Assembly (NCBI GenBank): GCA_030694465.1
Contig: JAUXYJ010000062.1
Span: 1 to 64,000, forward strand
Source of the DNA: Deltaproteobacteria bacterium
GTDB lineage: Bacteria; Myxococcota_A; Polyangia; Polyangiales; Ga0077539
Direction: 5' to 3'
Length of the DNA: 64,000 bases
Made by a program: the position numbers and the translations under genes. The notes beneath the pieces were generated by a model. The model did not search any database. It had not been told where the DNA came from and saw only the letters and a list, made by a program, of their open reading frames with translations. Below, piece by piece: positions 7,570-15,883 of the stretch (positions are counted from its first letter, which is position 1; each line of letters starts with the position of its first letter).

Positions 7570-8559
7570 TCAGCCAAAGTGATGCGCTGCGACGGTGGCG
7601 CCAAACAACCGCGTCCGAAAGGCGACCCGCCCGCGGTCTTGTCCTGCGGCCCCGGCCACGACCATGAGCGGCAACAGGTGCTCTTCGCGGGGGTGCGACG
7701 CGCGTCCGCCCGGGGCGCTGGCCCAGCGCGCGAGTTGTTCGTTGCGCTGTGATTCGTCGAGCGAAACCGTCTGCGCGAGCCACTGGTCAAACGCGTCGGA
7801 GTCCGCGTTGCTCCCGTGCATTCGCATCGCGCGCATGTTGTGAAAGCTCATGCCGGACCCGACGATCAAGATGCCCTCGTCGCGCAAGGGCTCAAGGGCC
7901 TTGCCGAGCGCGATGTGTGCGCCTGGGTCGAGGGACGCGAGCAACGAGAGCTGCACGATGGGCATTTCGCCCTGTGGCCAGGTGAGCTTCAGTGGCACAA
8001 ACGTGCCGTGATCGTAGCCTCGAGTGCTGTCGCTCTCGGTGTGCAGTCCCGCGCTTCGCAAGAGTGTCTGGACGCGCGCAGCGAGCTGAAGATCCGTGCG
8101 CGCTCCCCAGGTCAGCCGGTACGTCTCGGGCGGAAACCCTGAGTAATCAAAGAGCAGAGGCGGCTGTGGGTGGGTCATGACCGTCGCGACGGGCTCTTCC
8201 CAGTGGGCCGAGATGACAAGCGCCGCGCGAGGCCTCGGGCTGCAGAGCTCGCGCAGCCCCACGAGGTAGTCGGTGAGGGCCGCGAGCGCCTCGGGCTCAC
8301 CCATGGACTGGGTCATAAACGGCCAAGGGCCGCCCCCGTGTGGCAGGTAGACCACAGGCATCCGCGCGTGCCTCTCAGCGCCCGTAGAAGAGCCCGTGGG
8401 GGTCACAGCGGGGCTTGGGGCCCTCAGGCTAGCCAGCACGGGGATCGCGGCCCCCACGGCGCCTCCTGCGGCCACGGTGAGGGCTGCGCGGCGGGACATC
8501 GGCGTGCTGTCTGTGGGCTCAACGCTGCTGGCTTCGGGATCGCGCGGGTCGTGGGTCAT
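7570..8559 (-). CDS. Tat-exported DODA/YgiD-type extradiol dioxygenase-like protein
   Basis: A 329-aa protein of the 4,5-DOPA-extradiol-dioxygenase (LigB) family. An N-terminal twin-arginine leader is visible: MSRRAALTVAAGG at residues 21-33 with a hydrophobic stretch to about 45. Conserved histidines are at 74 (LPHGGGPW), 119 (ISAHWE), 184 (YDHGTFVPL), 240 (SFHNMR) and 294 (REEHLLPL), consistent with the metal-binding aromatic-ring-opening fold. Family members are usually cytoplasmic, so a Tat leader is unusual and implies periplasmic activity with metal loaded before export. The start at 8559 puts 20 residues before the RR motif; Met21 (8499) is an alternative. Substrate is unknown. Confidence 0.85.
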   Translation of the reverse strand: MTHDPRDPEASSVEPTDSTPMSRRAALTVAAGGAVGAAIPVLASLRAPSPAVTPTGSSTGAERHARMPVVYLPHGGGPWPFMTQSMGEPEALAALTDYLVGLRELCSPRPRAALVISAHWEEPVATVMTHPQPPLLFDYSGFPPETYRLTWGARTDLQLAARVQTLLRSAGLHTESDSTRGYDHGTFVPLKLTWPQGEMPIVQLSLLASLDPGAHIALGKALEPLRDEGILIVGSGMSFHNMRAMRMHGSNADSDAFDQWLAQTVSLDESQRNEQLARWASAPGGRASHPREEHLLPLMVVAGAAGQDRGRVAFRTRLFGATVAAHHFG

Positions 8560-8633
8560 GCGAGGAGTGTGAGACGGTTGCGTGCGTGGGACAATCGGTG
8601 TGTTTGCGACGCAGTGTTGCGTGAGCGCAACGA

Positions 8634-9827
8634 TCAGCTCAGCACGCGGTACAGGTCTGCCTTGAGATAGTGCCCTTCGGTGAACACGGGGATCCTGGGG
8701 TGATCTGCGGGCGCGCCACCGACGTGGATGAGCTGCAGCTGTCTTCGGGACTTACGCGCGCTCTCTCGTACGGTCTCTTCGAATGCCTCGCGGTGGACAT
8801 GGCTTGAGCACGACCCTGCGAGGTAATATCCACCCGAAATCACCATCGGGAGGCACGCGCTGTGGAGCGCTCGGTACGCGGTCAGGGCCTGCTCGAGCGC
8901 GCGCTCGCTTGGCGCAAAGTTGGGCGGGTCCGCGATCACCAGGTCGTAGCGGGCGCGGTTGCGGTTGAGCACTTCGGTGTGCTTTGCGACGTCGGCGACG
9001 ATCCCGCGGTGCTTCTCGGGGTCGAGGCCGTTGAGCGCCCAGGTGTCATTGGCGAGGGCGATCGCTGCGGGGGCGATGTCGACGGTGTCTACGAGGCGCG
9101 CGCCGCCGAGGCCCGCTGCGACGCTAAAGCCGCCGGTGTAGCCATAGAGGTTGAGCACGCGGGCGTCGCGGGCGAGGGTGCGGACGAGGGCGCGGGACTC
9201 ACGTTGATCAAGAAAGAGTCCGGTCTTTTGGCCTTCTTCGAGGTCCACCAAGAGCTTCATTCCGTGCTCGAGGACCGTGCGGCGCGGCTCGCTGAGGGTG
9301 CCGTGCATGAGCTGCACTTTGCGCGCGTTGGGCTGGTCGTTGCTGTTGCTTGAGCGTCGCAATAGCGTGGTAATTTGCAGCGGAGCCAGCGCTTCGATCA
9401 GCACCGCGCCGAAGCGATCAGCCCAGGCGCTCGCGCCCGCGCCGTCGGTCTTCAGGACGGCGACGTCGCCGTATCGGTCGACCACGAAGCCGGGCAAGCG
9501 GTCGCCCTCGCCGTGGATCAATCGGTAGGCGTTGGTGTCTGCAGGGATGACCCGCGCGCGAAGCGAGAGGGCCTCGTCGATGCGCGCGCGAAAGAGAGAT
9601 TCACCCAGGGTTTCGTCCCGCAACGTGAAGACCCGTGCGCCGATGACACCTCCGTCGCTGATGCCACGTGCGACGAACTGTCCGCGCGCGTCGAGGATGG
9701 TCACGATGCTCCCGGCTGGGGCGCTCGCGCGCAGGGCGTCTTGGTAGATCCAGGGGTGCCCATCGCGGAGGGTTCGCTCCAGGGGGCGTGCGAGGGTGAG
9801 CGTGTGTGAGTCAGAGGTGTGCGTCAT
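8634..9827 (-). CDS. rlmI: Class I SAM-dependent rRNA large-subunit methyltransferase, RlmI-like
   Basis: A 397-aa protein with the RlmI layout. There is an N-terminal PUA domain (LARPLERTLRDGHPWIYQDAL), then a central linker (GDRLPGFVVDRYGDVAV). The SAM-binding Rossmann domain follows, with VLNLYGYTGGFSVAAGLGGA as the SAM motif I and VIADPPNFAPS as the DPPxF catalytic motif. It probably methylates a cytosine (m5C) of 23S rRNA, as E. coli RlmI does at C1962. Start chosen at MTHTSDSHTL (9827). The gene is the middle of a minus-strand run but has 74-94 bp gaps on both sides, so independent transcription is possible. Confidence 0.85.
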   Translation of the reverse strand: MTHTSDSHTLTLARPLERTLRDGHPWIYQDALRASAPAGSIVTILDARGQFVARGISDGGVIGARVFTLRDETLGESLFRARIDEALSLRARVIPADTNAYRLIHGEGDRLPGFVVDRYGDVAVLKTDGAGASAWADRFGAVLIEALAPLQITTLLRRSSNSNDQPNARKVQLMHGTLSEPRRTVLEHGMKLLVDLEEGQKTGLFLDQRESRALVRTLARDARVLNLYGYTGGFSVAAGLGGARLVDTVDIAPAAIALANDTWALNGLDPEKHRGIVADVAKHTEVLNRNRARYDLVIADPPNFAPSERALEQALTAYRALHSACLPMVISGGYYLAGSCSSHVHREAFEETVRESARKSRRQLQLIHVGGAPADHPRIPVFTEGHYLKADLYRVLS

Positions 9828-9921
9828 GGAGTGTGGCCTTGGTGCATGCGTCGGGTGCGATGCAGATGCGCCAAGCTCATACGCCATTGCGGCAGGGTTG
9901 TGCTGCGTGATCGCCGAGAGA

Positions 9922-10557
9922 CTACCGTGAAAGTCGCAAGATCACGGCCTCCATGAGGTCCACGTTTTGCTGCACTTTTTCTAGCGGAAACCCTGCGCGT
10001 CGCGCGATCGCCGCCACGCGCTCGACGGCCGCCGTGATGCACTGGATGGTGAGCTTGTCTGGGCACGCATCAGCGATCGCCGCAGAGATAATCGCGTTGG
10101 GGTCGAGCGCTGAGACGCGGCCATCGAGCTGGTTTTCGACGCTCTCTGCGGCGAAACAAGAGAGCAAAAACCTCGGAAATTTACTGATCGAATCGAGATC
10201 AGGGACCGCGTCGGCGCTCAGCCCTTCGACACCGCATAGGGGCAACCCGAGGGCGCTCCAGGCGAGCGTTCCGCCGTCGAGGCTGGCGACGGTGAAGGGC
10301 ACCGCGTCGGTGATCTGTTCGGCGAGAATGGCGCTGCGTCGTCCGCTGGTACACAGCAGCGCGACCTGCGCGCCGGGCTCAAAGCGATCGCAAAACGCGG
10401 CCATCTCCGAGACGATTTGCTCTGTGGGGATCGAGAGCGATCCTGGGACAAATCCCAGGGCACCGTGGCGTTCGTCGTGGGGACGAATGTCAATCATGTG
10501 CCACGAGGGGTCGTTGGCGAGCTGCTGCGCGTTGACGTGGTGAAAAGTGCGGCTCAC
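9922..10557 (-). CDS. Rhodanese-domain sulfurtransferase with extra C-terminal domain
   Basis: A 211-aa protein starting at GTG 10557, supported by AGGAA 9 bp upstream. A single rhodanese domain covers residues 1-115. The active-site loop CTSGRR has its catalytic Cys at 69, so persulfide transfer is plausible. The C-terminal 95 residues are helical and end in LEKVQQNVDLMEAVILRLSR; I do not recognise this part. The gene begins 25 bp after the TusA/DsrE2 fusion gene and very likely shares its transcript, which places it as sulfur donor or acceptor in a TusA-centred relay. Confidence 0.85.
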   Translation of the reverse strand: MSRTFHHVNAQQLANDPSWHMIDIRPHDERHGALGFVPGSLSIPTEQIVSEMAAFCDRFEPGAQVALLCTSGRRSAILAEQITDAVPFTVASLDGGTLAWSALGLPLCGVEGLSADAVPDLDSISKFPRFLLSCFAAESVENQLDGRVSALDPNAIISAAIADACPDKLTIQCITAAVERVAAIARRAGFPLEKVQQNVDLMEAVILRLSR

Positions 10558-10582
10558 GAGTCTAATTCCTGCGCCATTTCTC

Positions 10583-11899
10583 TTAAAATACGAGCGACAT
10601 GGACGAGCGGCCTGAGTGCTCGACGAAGCTCGCGACGCCTGCAAACTCGACGTTGGGCAGATCGACGATATCGCGCTTGGTCAGGCCCATCAGGCCCATG
10701 CTCATCGAGCACACGATGAAGCGCACGTCTTGCTTGACGGCCTGCTCAACGAGCTGATCGAGCGTAAGGATCTTTCTGCGTTTCATGAGCCAGTTGAGCA
10801 TCCGCGTGCCCATGCCGCCCATGCGCAGCTTGGCGAGCTGCTGCCGTCCCGGTCCCGACGGGACGAAGTACCGCATCATGCCCTCGACGAAGCCCACGGG
10901 TTCGCGGTCCATGTTTGCGCGTGGGCGCTCGCCGCGAAGCAAATGCACGGCCCAAAACGAGAAGAACATGTCGACCTTCATGCCCTGCGCGGCGGCCGCG
11001 TTGGCGCACATCATGGCCGCGAGCAGCCCCTCGAGGTCGTTCTTCAGGACCAAAATGGTCGCGCGGTTTTCTCGCACGGCGGGCGTGAGTTCGTCGCTGG
11101 GCGCTGCCGCAATGGCTAGAGAATTTGCAGTCAAAGCGAGCGCAGAGCTTGTCGGCGCGGGGGCGTCGAGCGCGGTCGCGAGGGGCTCGATCGCAGGCGC
11201 GGGCGCGAGCGCCGCTGGGGCGGCTGTGGCTGGGGGCGTAGGAGCCAATGTGGGCGCGGCAAAATCTTCGGTCGCGAGCAGGATATCAAAGAGCATCTGC
11301 GTGCCATCACGGCGGACCGATTGCACTTGGCTGTCGGTAGCCATCGCCCACGCGATGATCTTGGCGTCGAGTCCAGGGCCGTCGCCGACGAGCCGGACTT
11401 CTTGAGGTCCTCCGGCGCTGACCACCTCGCTGAGTTTGCGGATGGCCTGCACAGCACTTAGCCCAATCGCGTCGACCGTGGTGCGCGACGAGGCTGCGGT
11501 AGTGTCTGGCTGCGAGGTAGACGATCGCGGCGCGGGGACCTGCTGTTGGCGCGCGTCGTTCTCGAACGAGCGTGTCACCGAGGGAGCGCTCGGGGATGTG
11601 CGAGGGACGGAGATCGCGCTTGGCTTCGCAGCGCTTGCGCTGGGCCCGCCGGCGAGCGTGACCGTCGCGCGGATCACGTTGCCCTGGCGCGTGACGCTTA
11701 CGACCTCAGACTTGGTCGAGCGACACCACGCCTTGAGATCGGTCGGAAAATCGTCGTCGGTCGCCAGAATGACCAGTGTTTCGCCAGTGTCTTTGAATTT
11801 TCGCGCGGCCTCGGCGAGGCGCAAAATGGGCGCGGGGCACTGCATCCCGCGGCAGTCCACAACCTTGGGGTCATCGGTCGAATCAACGGTCATTGTCAT
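10583..11899 (-). CDS. TusA / degenerate TusA / DsrE2 three-domain sulfur-carrier fusion
   Basis: A 438-aa soluble protein starting at ATG 11899 (GGAAA upstream). Domain 1 (residues 11-82) is TusA, with the carrier Cys at 21 in MQCPAPIL. Domain 2 (141-208) repeats the TusA pattern, DAIGLSAVQAIRKL against DCRGMQCPAPILRL, but has Ala149 in place of the Cys and lacks both prolines, so it cannot carry persulfide. Low-complexity Ala/Pro linkers separate the domains. Domain 3 (281-438) is DsrE2-like, with Cys397 in IVCSMSMGLMG. TusA and DsrE-family proteins pass persulfide sulfur for tRNA thiolation, cofactor synthesis or sulfur oxidation. The downstream rhodanese fits the role. Whether the second domain is structural or regulatory is unknown. 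Confidence 0.88.
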   Translation of the reverse strand: MTMTVDSTDDPKVVDCRGMQCPAPILRLAEAARKFKDTGETLVILATDDDFPTDLKAWCRSTKSEVVSVTRQGNVIRATVTLAGGPSASAAKPSAISVPRTSPSAPSVTRSFENDARQQQVPAPRSSTSQPDTTAASSRTTVDAIGLSAVQAIRKLSEVVSAGGPQEVRLVGDGPGLDAKIIAWAMATDSQVQSVRRDGTQMLFDILLATEDFAAPTLAPTPPATAAPAALAPAPAIEPLATALDAPAPTSSALALTANSLAIAAAPSDELTPAVRENRATILVLKNDLEGLLAAMMCANAAAAQGMKVDMFFSFWAVHLLRGERPRANMDREPVGFVEGMMRYFVPSGPGRQQLAKLRMGGMGTRMLNWLMKRRKILTLDQLVEQAVKQDVRFIVCSMSMGLMGLTKRDIVDLPNVEFAGVASFVEHSGRSSMSLVF

Positions 11900-11961
11900 T
11901 TGAGTATTTCCAGTCAAAAGTGGGTCAAGCGAGAGTCCGGTTTGCGCAGCGGCGCACGGGG

Positions 11962-14268
11962 TTACTTCATGCCAAAGGCTGCAGGGATCGAGTCCGCGGC
12001 CGAGTTGCGAAGTCGGTCGTAGTGTTCGCGGATTCCGCGGGTGCGCTCGAGCATTCGCGCGACGGCGTTGTAGAGGTCGTCACGACCGAGCGGGAGCGCG
12101 AGCTGCTGATCGCAGCCGCAGAAATTCACGCTGCGCTGGAGCATCTCGACGTTGAGATGCGTCGAGAGCAGCACGCGAGAGACCTCGCCCGCGGCACCCA
12201 ACATGGCCAACAAGGGGTCCTCAAGGATCACGTCCATGTCGCCATAGAGCACAACCCACGGGGGCACGATTTTCTCTTGGCGCAAGAGACCCGCCATGGT
12301 CTCGCGGTGGTCACCGCTGACCACCCGAACCTCCATCGATTGCCTCAGAAAATTGATCGAGTCGCGCACAACGGGCCGCGAAAACACAGGGTCTGAGTCA
12401 AGCAGCCAGAGTGAGATGGGCTCTTCGGACCAACGCAGCGCGCTGAGGCCCATGGGGCGTGAGCGAGAGGGCGTCTCGAGACGCGCTTGGGTGGCCTTGA
12501 GCGCCTCGTGAAACGCGCGCGCCGACTCGTAGCGATCGTTAGGGTCCTCGGCGATGGCGCGTGCCACCACGCTCACGACCGAGTGCGAGAGGTCCATCGA
12601 GGGTCGCAGCGCGGGCGCTCGAGTGGTCTCAAGCGCGCCGAGGTCATGGGTCACATTGCGCAAGGGTTCGCCGGCTAGACACTGAAACAACAGCGCGCCC
12701 ACGGCGTAGATATCACTGCGCTCGGAGCGACGGCCACCCCGCAGCCTTTCGGGTGCGAAATACCGCATTAAATGCATGTCGAACTGCTTGTGACTCGTGC
12801 TCGATTCCGCGGGGCTCGACTCGATGTCGTACTCTACAAACCGCGCACGGCCATCGCCCGATTGGAGCATGACGACCTCGGGCCGGATCACACCGTGCGC
12901 GAGCCCCAGCGAGTGGGCCTCGGTGAGCGCCTCGAGCAGATCCAGCGCGATCCGAACGGCGCGAGGGGTGCTCAGCTTGACGCCTCCCACGAGCGCGTCG
13001 CTCAACAGCTCTCCACGGATGCTCTCGTACACTACGAACGCCGATCGGCGACCGTTGATCGAGGCCTCTCCGGCGTCAATCATGCGTGGATTGGCACGGT
13101 TGCGCAGGGCGCTCTGCACGATGCAAGCGCGACGAAGGCGTGCGAGAGATTGAGCGTTTTGGGTCGAGAAGACCTGCACACTGACAGGGCGATCGAGAGA
13201 GACCTGCGTCGCCTCGTACCACTGGCTCGACGCGTTCTCGCGGGTGAGCCGCCCAAGGGCGTAGTGATGCGACGATTCGAAATGCCACTGGCTCCCGAGC
13301 GCGAGAGAGTCGAGGGTGATGGCGGGGGCGACGCCGCTGAGCGAAGCGAGCGCATCGAGGACCTCGTCGGCCGTGGTAAATCGCTTTTCCTTGGATTTTT
13401 CAAGGAGCTTTCGGACGACGGCCTCGAGCTCTGGCGAGGCGTTGCAGCGAGAGTTCTTGTCACGAAGCGCGGGCACTGGCGCGGTGAGATGCGAGAAGAG
13501 CGTCTCAAGGTGTCGTTCGCTGTGAAAAGGCGGGTGCCCCGTGAGCATCTCAAAGAGCATCACACCGACGGCGTAGAGATCTGCGCGCGCGTCGACGTCT
13601 TGCGGGTCCATGTGCTCGGGGCTCATGTACTCGGGGGTCCCAAGAAGCGATCCTGCGCGTGTCATGGGCGCAGCGCCAGGGGCGGTCTCTGCCGGGGTGA
13701 GCTGCTTGACTAGGCCAAAATCCAGCACTTTCACCAGATCGCGGCCCTCGTCATCGGCGACGATCATCACGTTTGCAGGCTTGAGATCGCGATGAATAAT
13801 CCCTTGCTTGTGCACGAGCCGAAGCCCACGCAGGATCCCGCGCGTAATCTCGACCGCGACGGAAACCTCAAGCGCGCCGCGGGTGACAATGCGGTCGTGC
13901 AGGGTGGTCCCGCGGAGCAGCTCGAGCGCGAGAAAATAGCTCTCTTCTTCGTCGGGGCTCTCTGGCTCAACCCGCCCGTAGTCGTACACCGTGACGAGGT
14001 TGGGATGGTTGAGCTGGGCTGTGAGGCTCGCCTCGAGAAAGAACCGCTGCCGAAAACTCTGATCGGTGAGCGCTTGCATACGCAGCACTTTGAGCGCGAC
14101 CTCGCGGCCGAGAGGCAGCTGCTCTGCGCGATACACGACGCCCATCCCGCCTTCGCCGAGCAGCTCGAGGATGCGATAGCGTTCGTTGACGAGCCGCCCT
14201 GGCTGCAGCGCTTGCTTTTTGGTGGGGGAGCTCAATTGCAAAGAAGTCACAGCCGCACAACGTCGCAT
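11962..14268 (-). CDS. Ser/Thr kinase + pseudokinase + receiver-like domain protein
   Basis: A 768-aa protein from ATG 14268 (GTG 14286 also open). Residue numbers here count from 14286. Kinase 1 spans about 37-315 and looks active: LGEGGMGVVY, Lys66 in VALKVL, HRDLKPANV near 165, DFG at 189-191, and GTPEYMSPE. A second kinase-like domain (about 335-600) is degenerate. HRD is replaced by HGV (464), DFG by EYD, and the VAIK Lys by Gln in SVQVF, while the FAPERL and SDIYAVGALL segments remain, so it is a pseudokinase. Residues 623-750 resemble a response-regulator receiver (LLDSDPVF, WVVLYGD, VLLST), but the usual KP is LP. No transmembrane segment is seen. It lies 62 bp upstream of the TusA/DsrE2 fusion on the same strand. 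Confidence 0.88.
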   Translation of the reverse strand: MRRCAAVTSLQLSSPTKKQALQPGRLVNERYRILELLGEGGMGVVYRAEQLPLGREVALKVLRMQALTDQSFRQRFFLEASLTAQLNHPNLVTVYDYGRVEPESPDEEESYFLALELLRGTTLHDRIVTRGALEVSVAVEITRGILRGLRLVHKQGIIHRDLKPANVMIVADDEGRDLVKVLDFGLVKQLTPAETAPGAAPMTRAGSLLGTPEYMSPEHMDPQDVDARADLYAVGVMLFEMLTGHPPFHSERHLETLFSHLTAPVPALRDKNSRCNASPELEAVVRKLLEKSKEKRFTTADEVLDALASLSGVAPAITLDSLALGSQWHFESSHHYALGRLTRENASSQWYEATQVSLDRPVSVQVFSTQNAQSLARLRRACIVQSALRNRANPRMIDAGEASINGRRSAFVVYESIRGELLSDALVGGVKLSTPRAVRIALDLLEALTEAHSLGLAHGVIRPEVVMLQSGDGRARFVEYDIESSPAESSTSHKQFDMHLMRYFAPERLRGGRRSERSDIYAVGALLFQCLAGEPLRNVTHDLGALETTRAPALRPSMDLSHSVVSVVARAIAEDPNDRYESARAFHEALKATQARLETPSRSRPMGLSALRWSEEPISLWLLDSDPVFSRPVVRDSINFLRQSMEVRVVSGDHRETMAGLLRQEKIVPPWVVLYGDMDVILEDPLLAMLGAAGEVSRVLLSTHLNVEMLQRSVNFCGCDQQLALPLGRDDLYNAVARMLERTRGIREHYDRLRNSAADSIPAAFGMK

Positions 14269-14431
14269 ATTTCGTGCGGCGCGCACAGACGATCCTAGGC
14301 GATTGGTGCCGATTCACGTGTGCACCGAGCGCGATGGTTAAAGAAACGGCGCTCAGGGATCTCGATTCATCAGCGAGACGTACGGTGAGGTTTGCGCAGC
14401 GCGCGAGACACAGGTCCCACGCGCAGAGGCA

Positions 14432-15883
14432 CTACAGCGACACGTAGAAGTAGTTGAGGCACATCTCGTCGTCGGAGCCTTCGCCCCAACGGAGCTCACG
14501 CGAGGGCTGCTGGACGCCATCGACGTAGGGCTGATTGGCCTGGGTATTGTCCCACACGCAGGTGGTACGGAGGGTGTCACCAACGGCAGGGCGGTAGGGC
14601 AATGCAAAGAAGTAGTTTTGCTGCCAGTGAAAGTCCCACGAGGGGATGTTCACCATGCATTGCGTGGCACCTGCGGCGGTGTTGGGGGTCGTCTCGACGT
14701 GGATCGAGTGACCGCGCTGGTGCATGTGCGGAAACACGCCGAAGATACGCAACGGGAGCGTGTTGCGAAACGTTGCGACGGCGGTCGAGCGCGGGTCGGT
14801 GGGGCCTGCGTTGGCGGGCACCATGAAGTCGTTGTTGAGCTGCGGGATCCAGAGCGCTTGTTGCGTGGTGCCGGGTTCGCCCAAGAAGAGCTCAATGCGC
14901 GTGCGATCGGTCATCCCGCGCTTGGAGGGCGGGATGTAGTAATGCACTTGCATGACAAGTCGCGAGCCGGGCTTGATGCGGATGCCCGTTCCGTTGGGAT
15001 AATACCCGTCGACGCCGCCTGGCGCCCATCCGTGGATCTGCTGGACGTCCACATCGGCGATGTCGCCATTGGTGCCCACGCGATAGCCAGGGTCGATGCC
15101 TACGCCGCCGTAGCAGGTGTAGCCAGGTCCTGGCGTGGCGTCATCGAGGCGCTGGAGCGCGGGCAGAGCCGACTGGCGAACCTCGAAGAGCAACATGTGA
15201 TGCACGATGCCCGGATTGCCGGGGCGAACACGCACGCCTACGACGTCCCGGCTGGTTGTCAGCGCGGGATCTACGATGAAGCAGTGGTAGTCGTCCGTGC
15301 GATTTTGCATGGGCAAATACGCTTCGGTAGGCTCGACGATGAGCTGGCCTGGGGTAGCCGGAAGCGGGCGCGTGGTGCCTGTGCGGGGGGTGGCTGCGCG
15401 GTACTCGCTCATGGTGCCCTCGGGCGCACCCGCGGCCTCCCATTGCACAAACGTGGCGATCTCGGCGTCGGTGAGCGCGCGCGAGTCTTTGAGATCACGG
15501 CACCCGGCGGCGGGCATCCACGGCGGCATGATCCGGTTGCGGACTTGGCTAGCGATCACACGCGCGAGGGGCTGCACGGCAGCGTAGGTGCCCAAGTCCA
15601 TCGGACCGATGCCCCCGGTGCTGTGACATCCCTGGCAATTTTGCTCGACAAGCGGACGAATCGCGCCCCAATAGGTGAGCGCCGCGGGGGTTGCGATTTC
15701 GCTGCTCGAAGCGTCGGTCGCGATCACATCGTCAGCGGGCAGCGGAGCGTCCATCGTGGCGGCGACGTCGCTGCCTTGAGTGATGTCACTGGCCGCGTCG
15801 GCGGGATTCGGGGTGACGGGCGGGCTGCACGCGCTTGCGGTGCCAAGCGCGAGAGCTAGCCATAACGTGCGCCATGGTTTCAT
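14432..15883 (-). CDS. Cytochrome c-like / copper type II monooxygenase-like lipoprotein
   Basis: A 483-aa lipoprotein starting at MKPWRTLWLALALG with lipobox TASACSPP, then an Asp/Ala-rich linker. A CXXCH heme motif follows (QNCQGCHSTGG) with downstream MPPWMP, typical of a small c-type heme domain. The C-terminal 300 residues resemble the peptidylglycine alpha-hydroxylating/dopamine beta-monooxygenase copper fold. Candidate Cu ligands are the His pair in GIVHHMLLFE, QVHYYIPP, FPHMHQRGHS, and the Met in DDEMCLNYFY. It may be a surface copper redox enzyme with its own electron-transfer heme. Substrate is unknown. The gene is 163 bp upstream of the kinase gene on the same strand. Confidence 0.8.
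   Translation of the reverse strand: MKPWRTLWLALALGTASACSPPVTPNPADAASDITQGSDVAATMDAPLPADDVIATDASSSEIATPAALTYWGAIRPLVEQNCQGCHSTGGIGPMDLGTYAAVQPLARVIASQVRNRIMPPWMPAAGCRDLKDSRALTDAEIATFVQWEAAGAPEGTMSEYRAATPRTGTTRPLPATPGQLIVEPTEAYLPMQNRTDDYHCFIVDPALTTSRDVVGVRVRPGNPGIVHHMLLFEVRQSALPALQRLDDATPGPGYTCYGGVGIDPGYRVGTNGDIADVDVQQIHGWAPGGVDGYYPNGTGIRIKPGSRLVMQVHYYIPPSKRGMTDRTRIELFLGEPGTTQQALWIPQLNNDFMVPANAGPTDPRSTAVATFRNTLPLRIFGVFPHMHQRGHSIHVETTPNTAAGATQCMVNIPSWDFHWQQNYFFALPYRPAVGDTLRTTCVWDNTQANQPYVDGVQQPSRELRWGEGSDDEMCLNYFYVSL

Noticed and set aside
9457..9472. ACGGCGACGTCGCCGT, a perfect 16-bp palindrome resembling the dispersed element
   Set aside because: It lies inside the RlmI gene in the conserved DRYGDVAV segment and lacks the GGGT/CATCC flanks, so codon constraint explains it.
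12772..13713. 313-aa plus-strand reading within the kinase gene
   Set aside because: It is opposite conserved kinase motifs and has no recognisable features.
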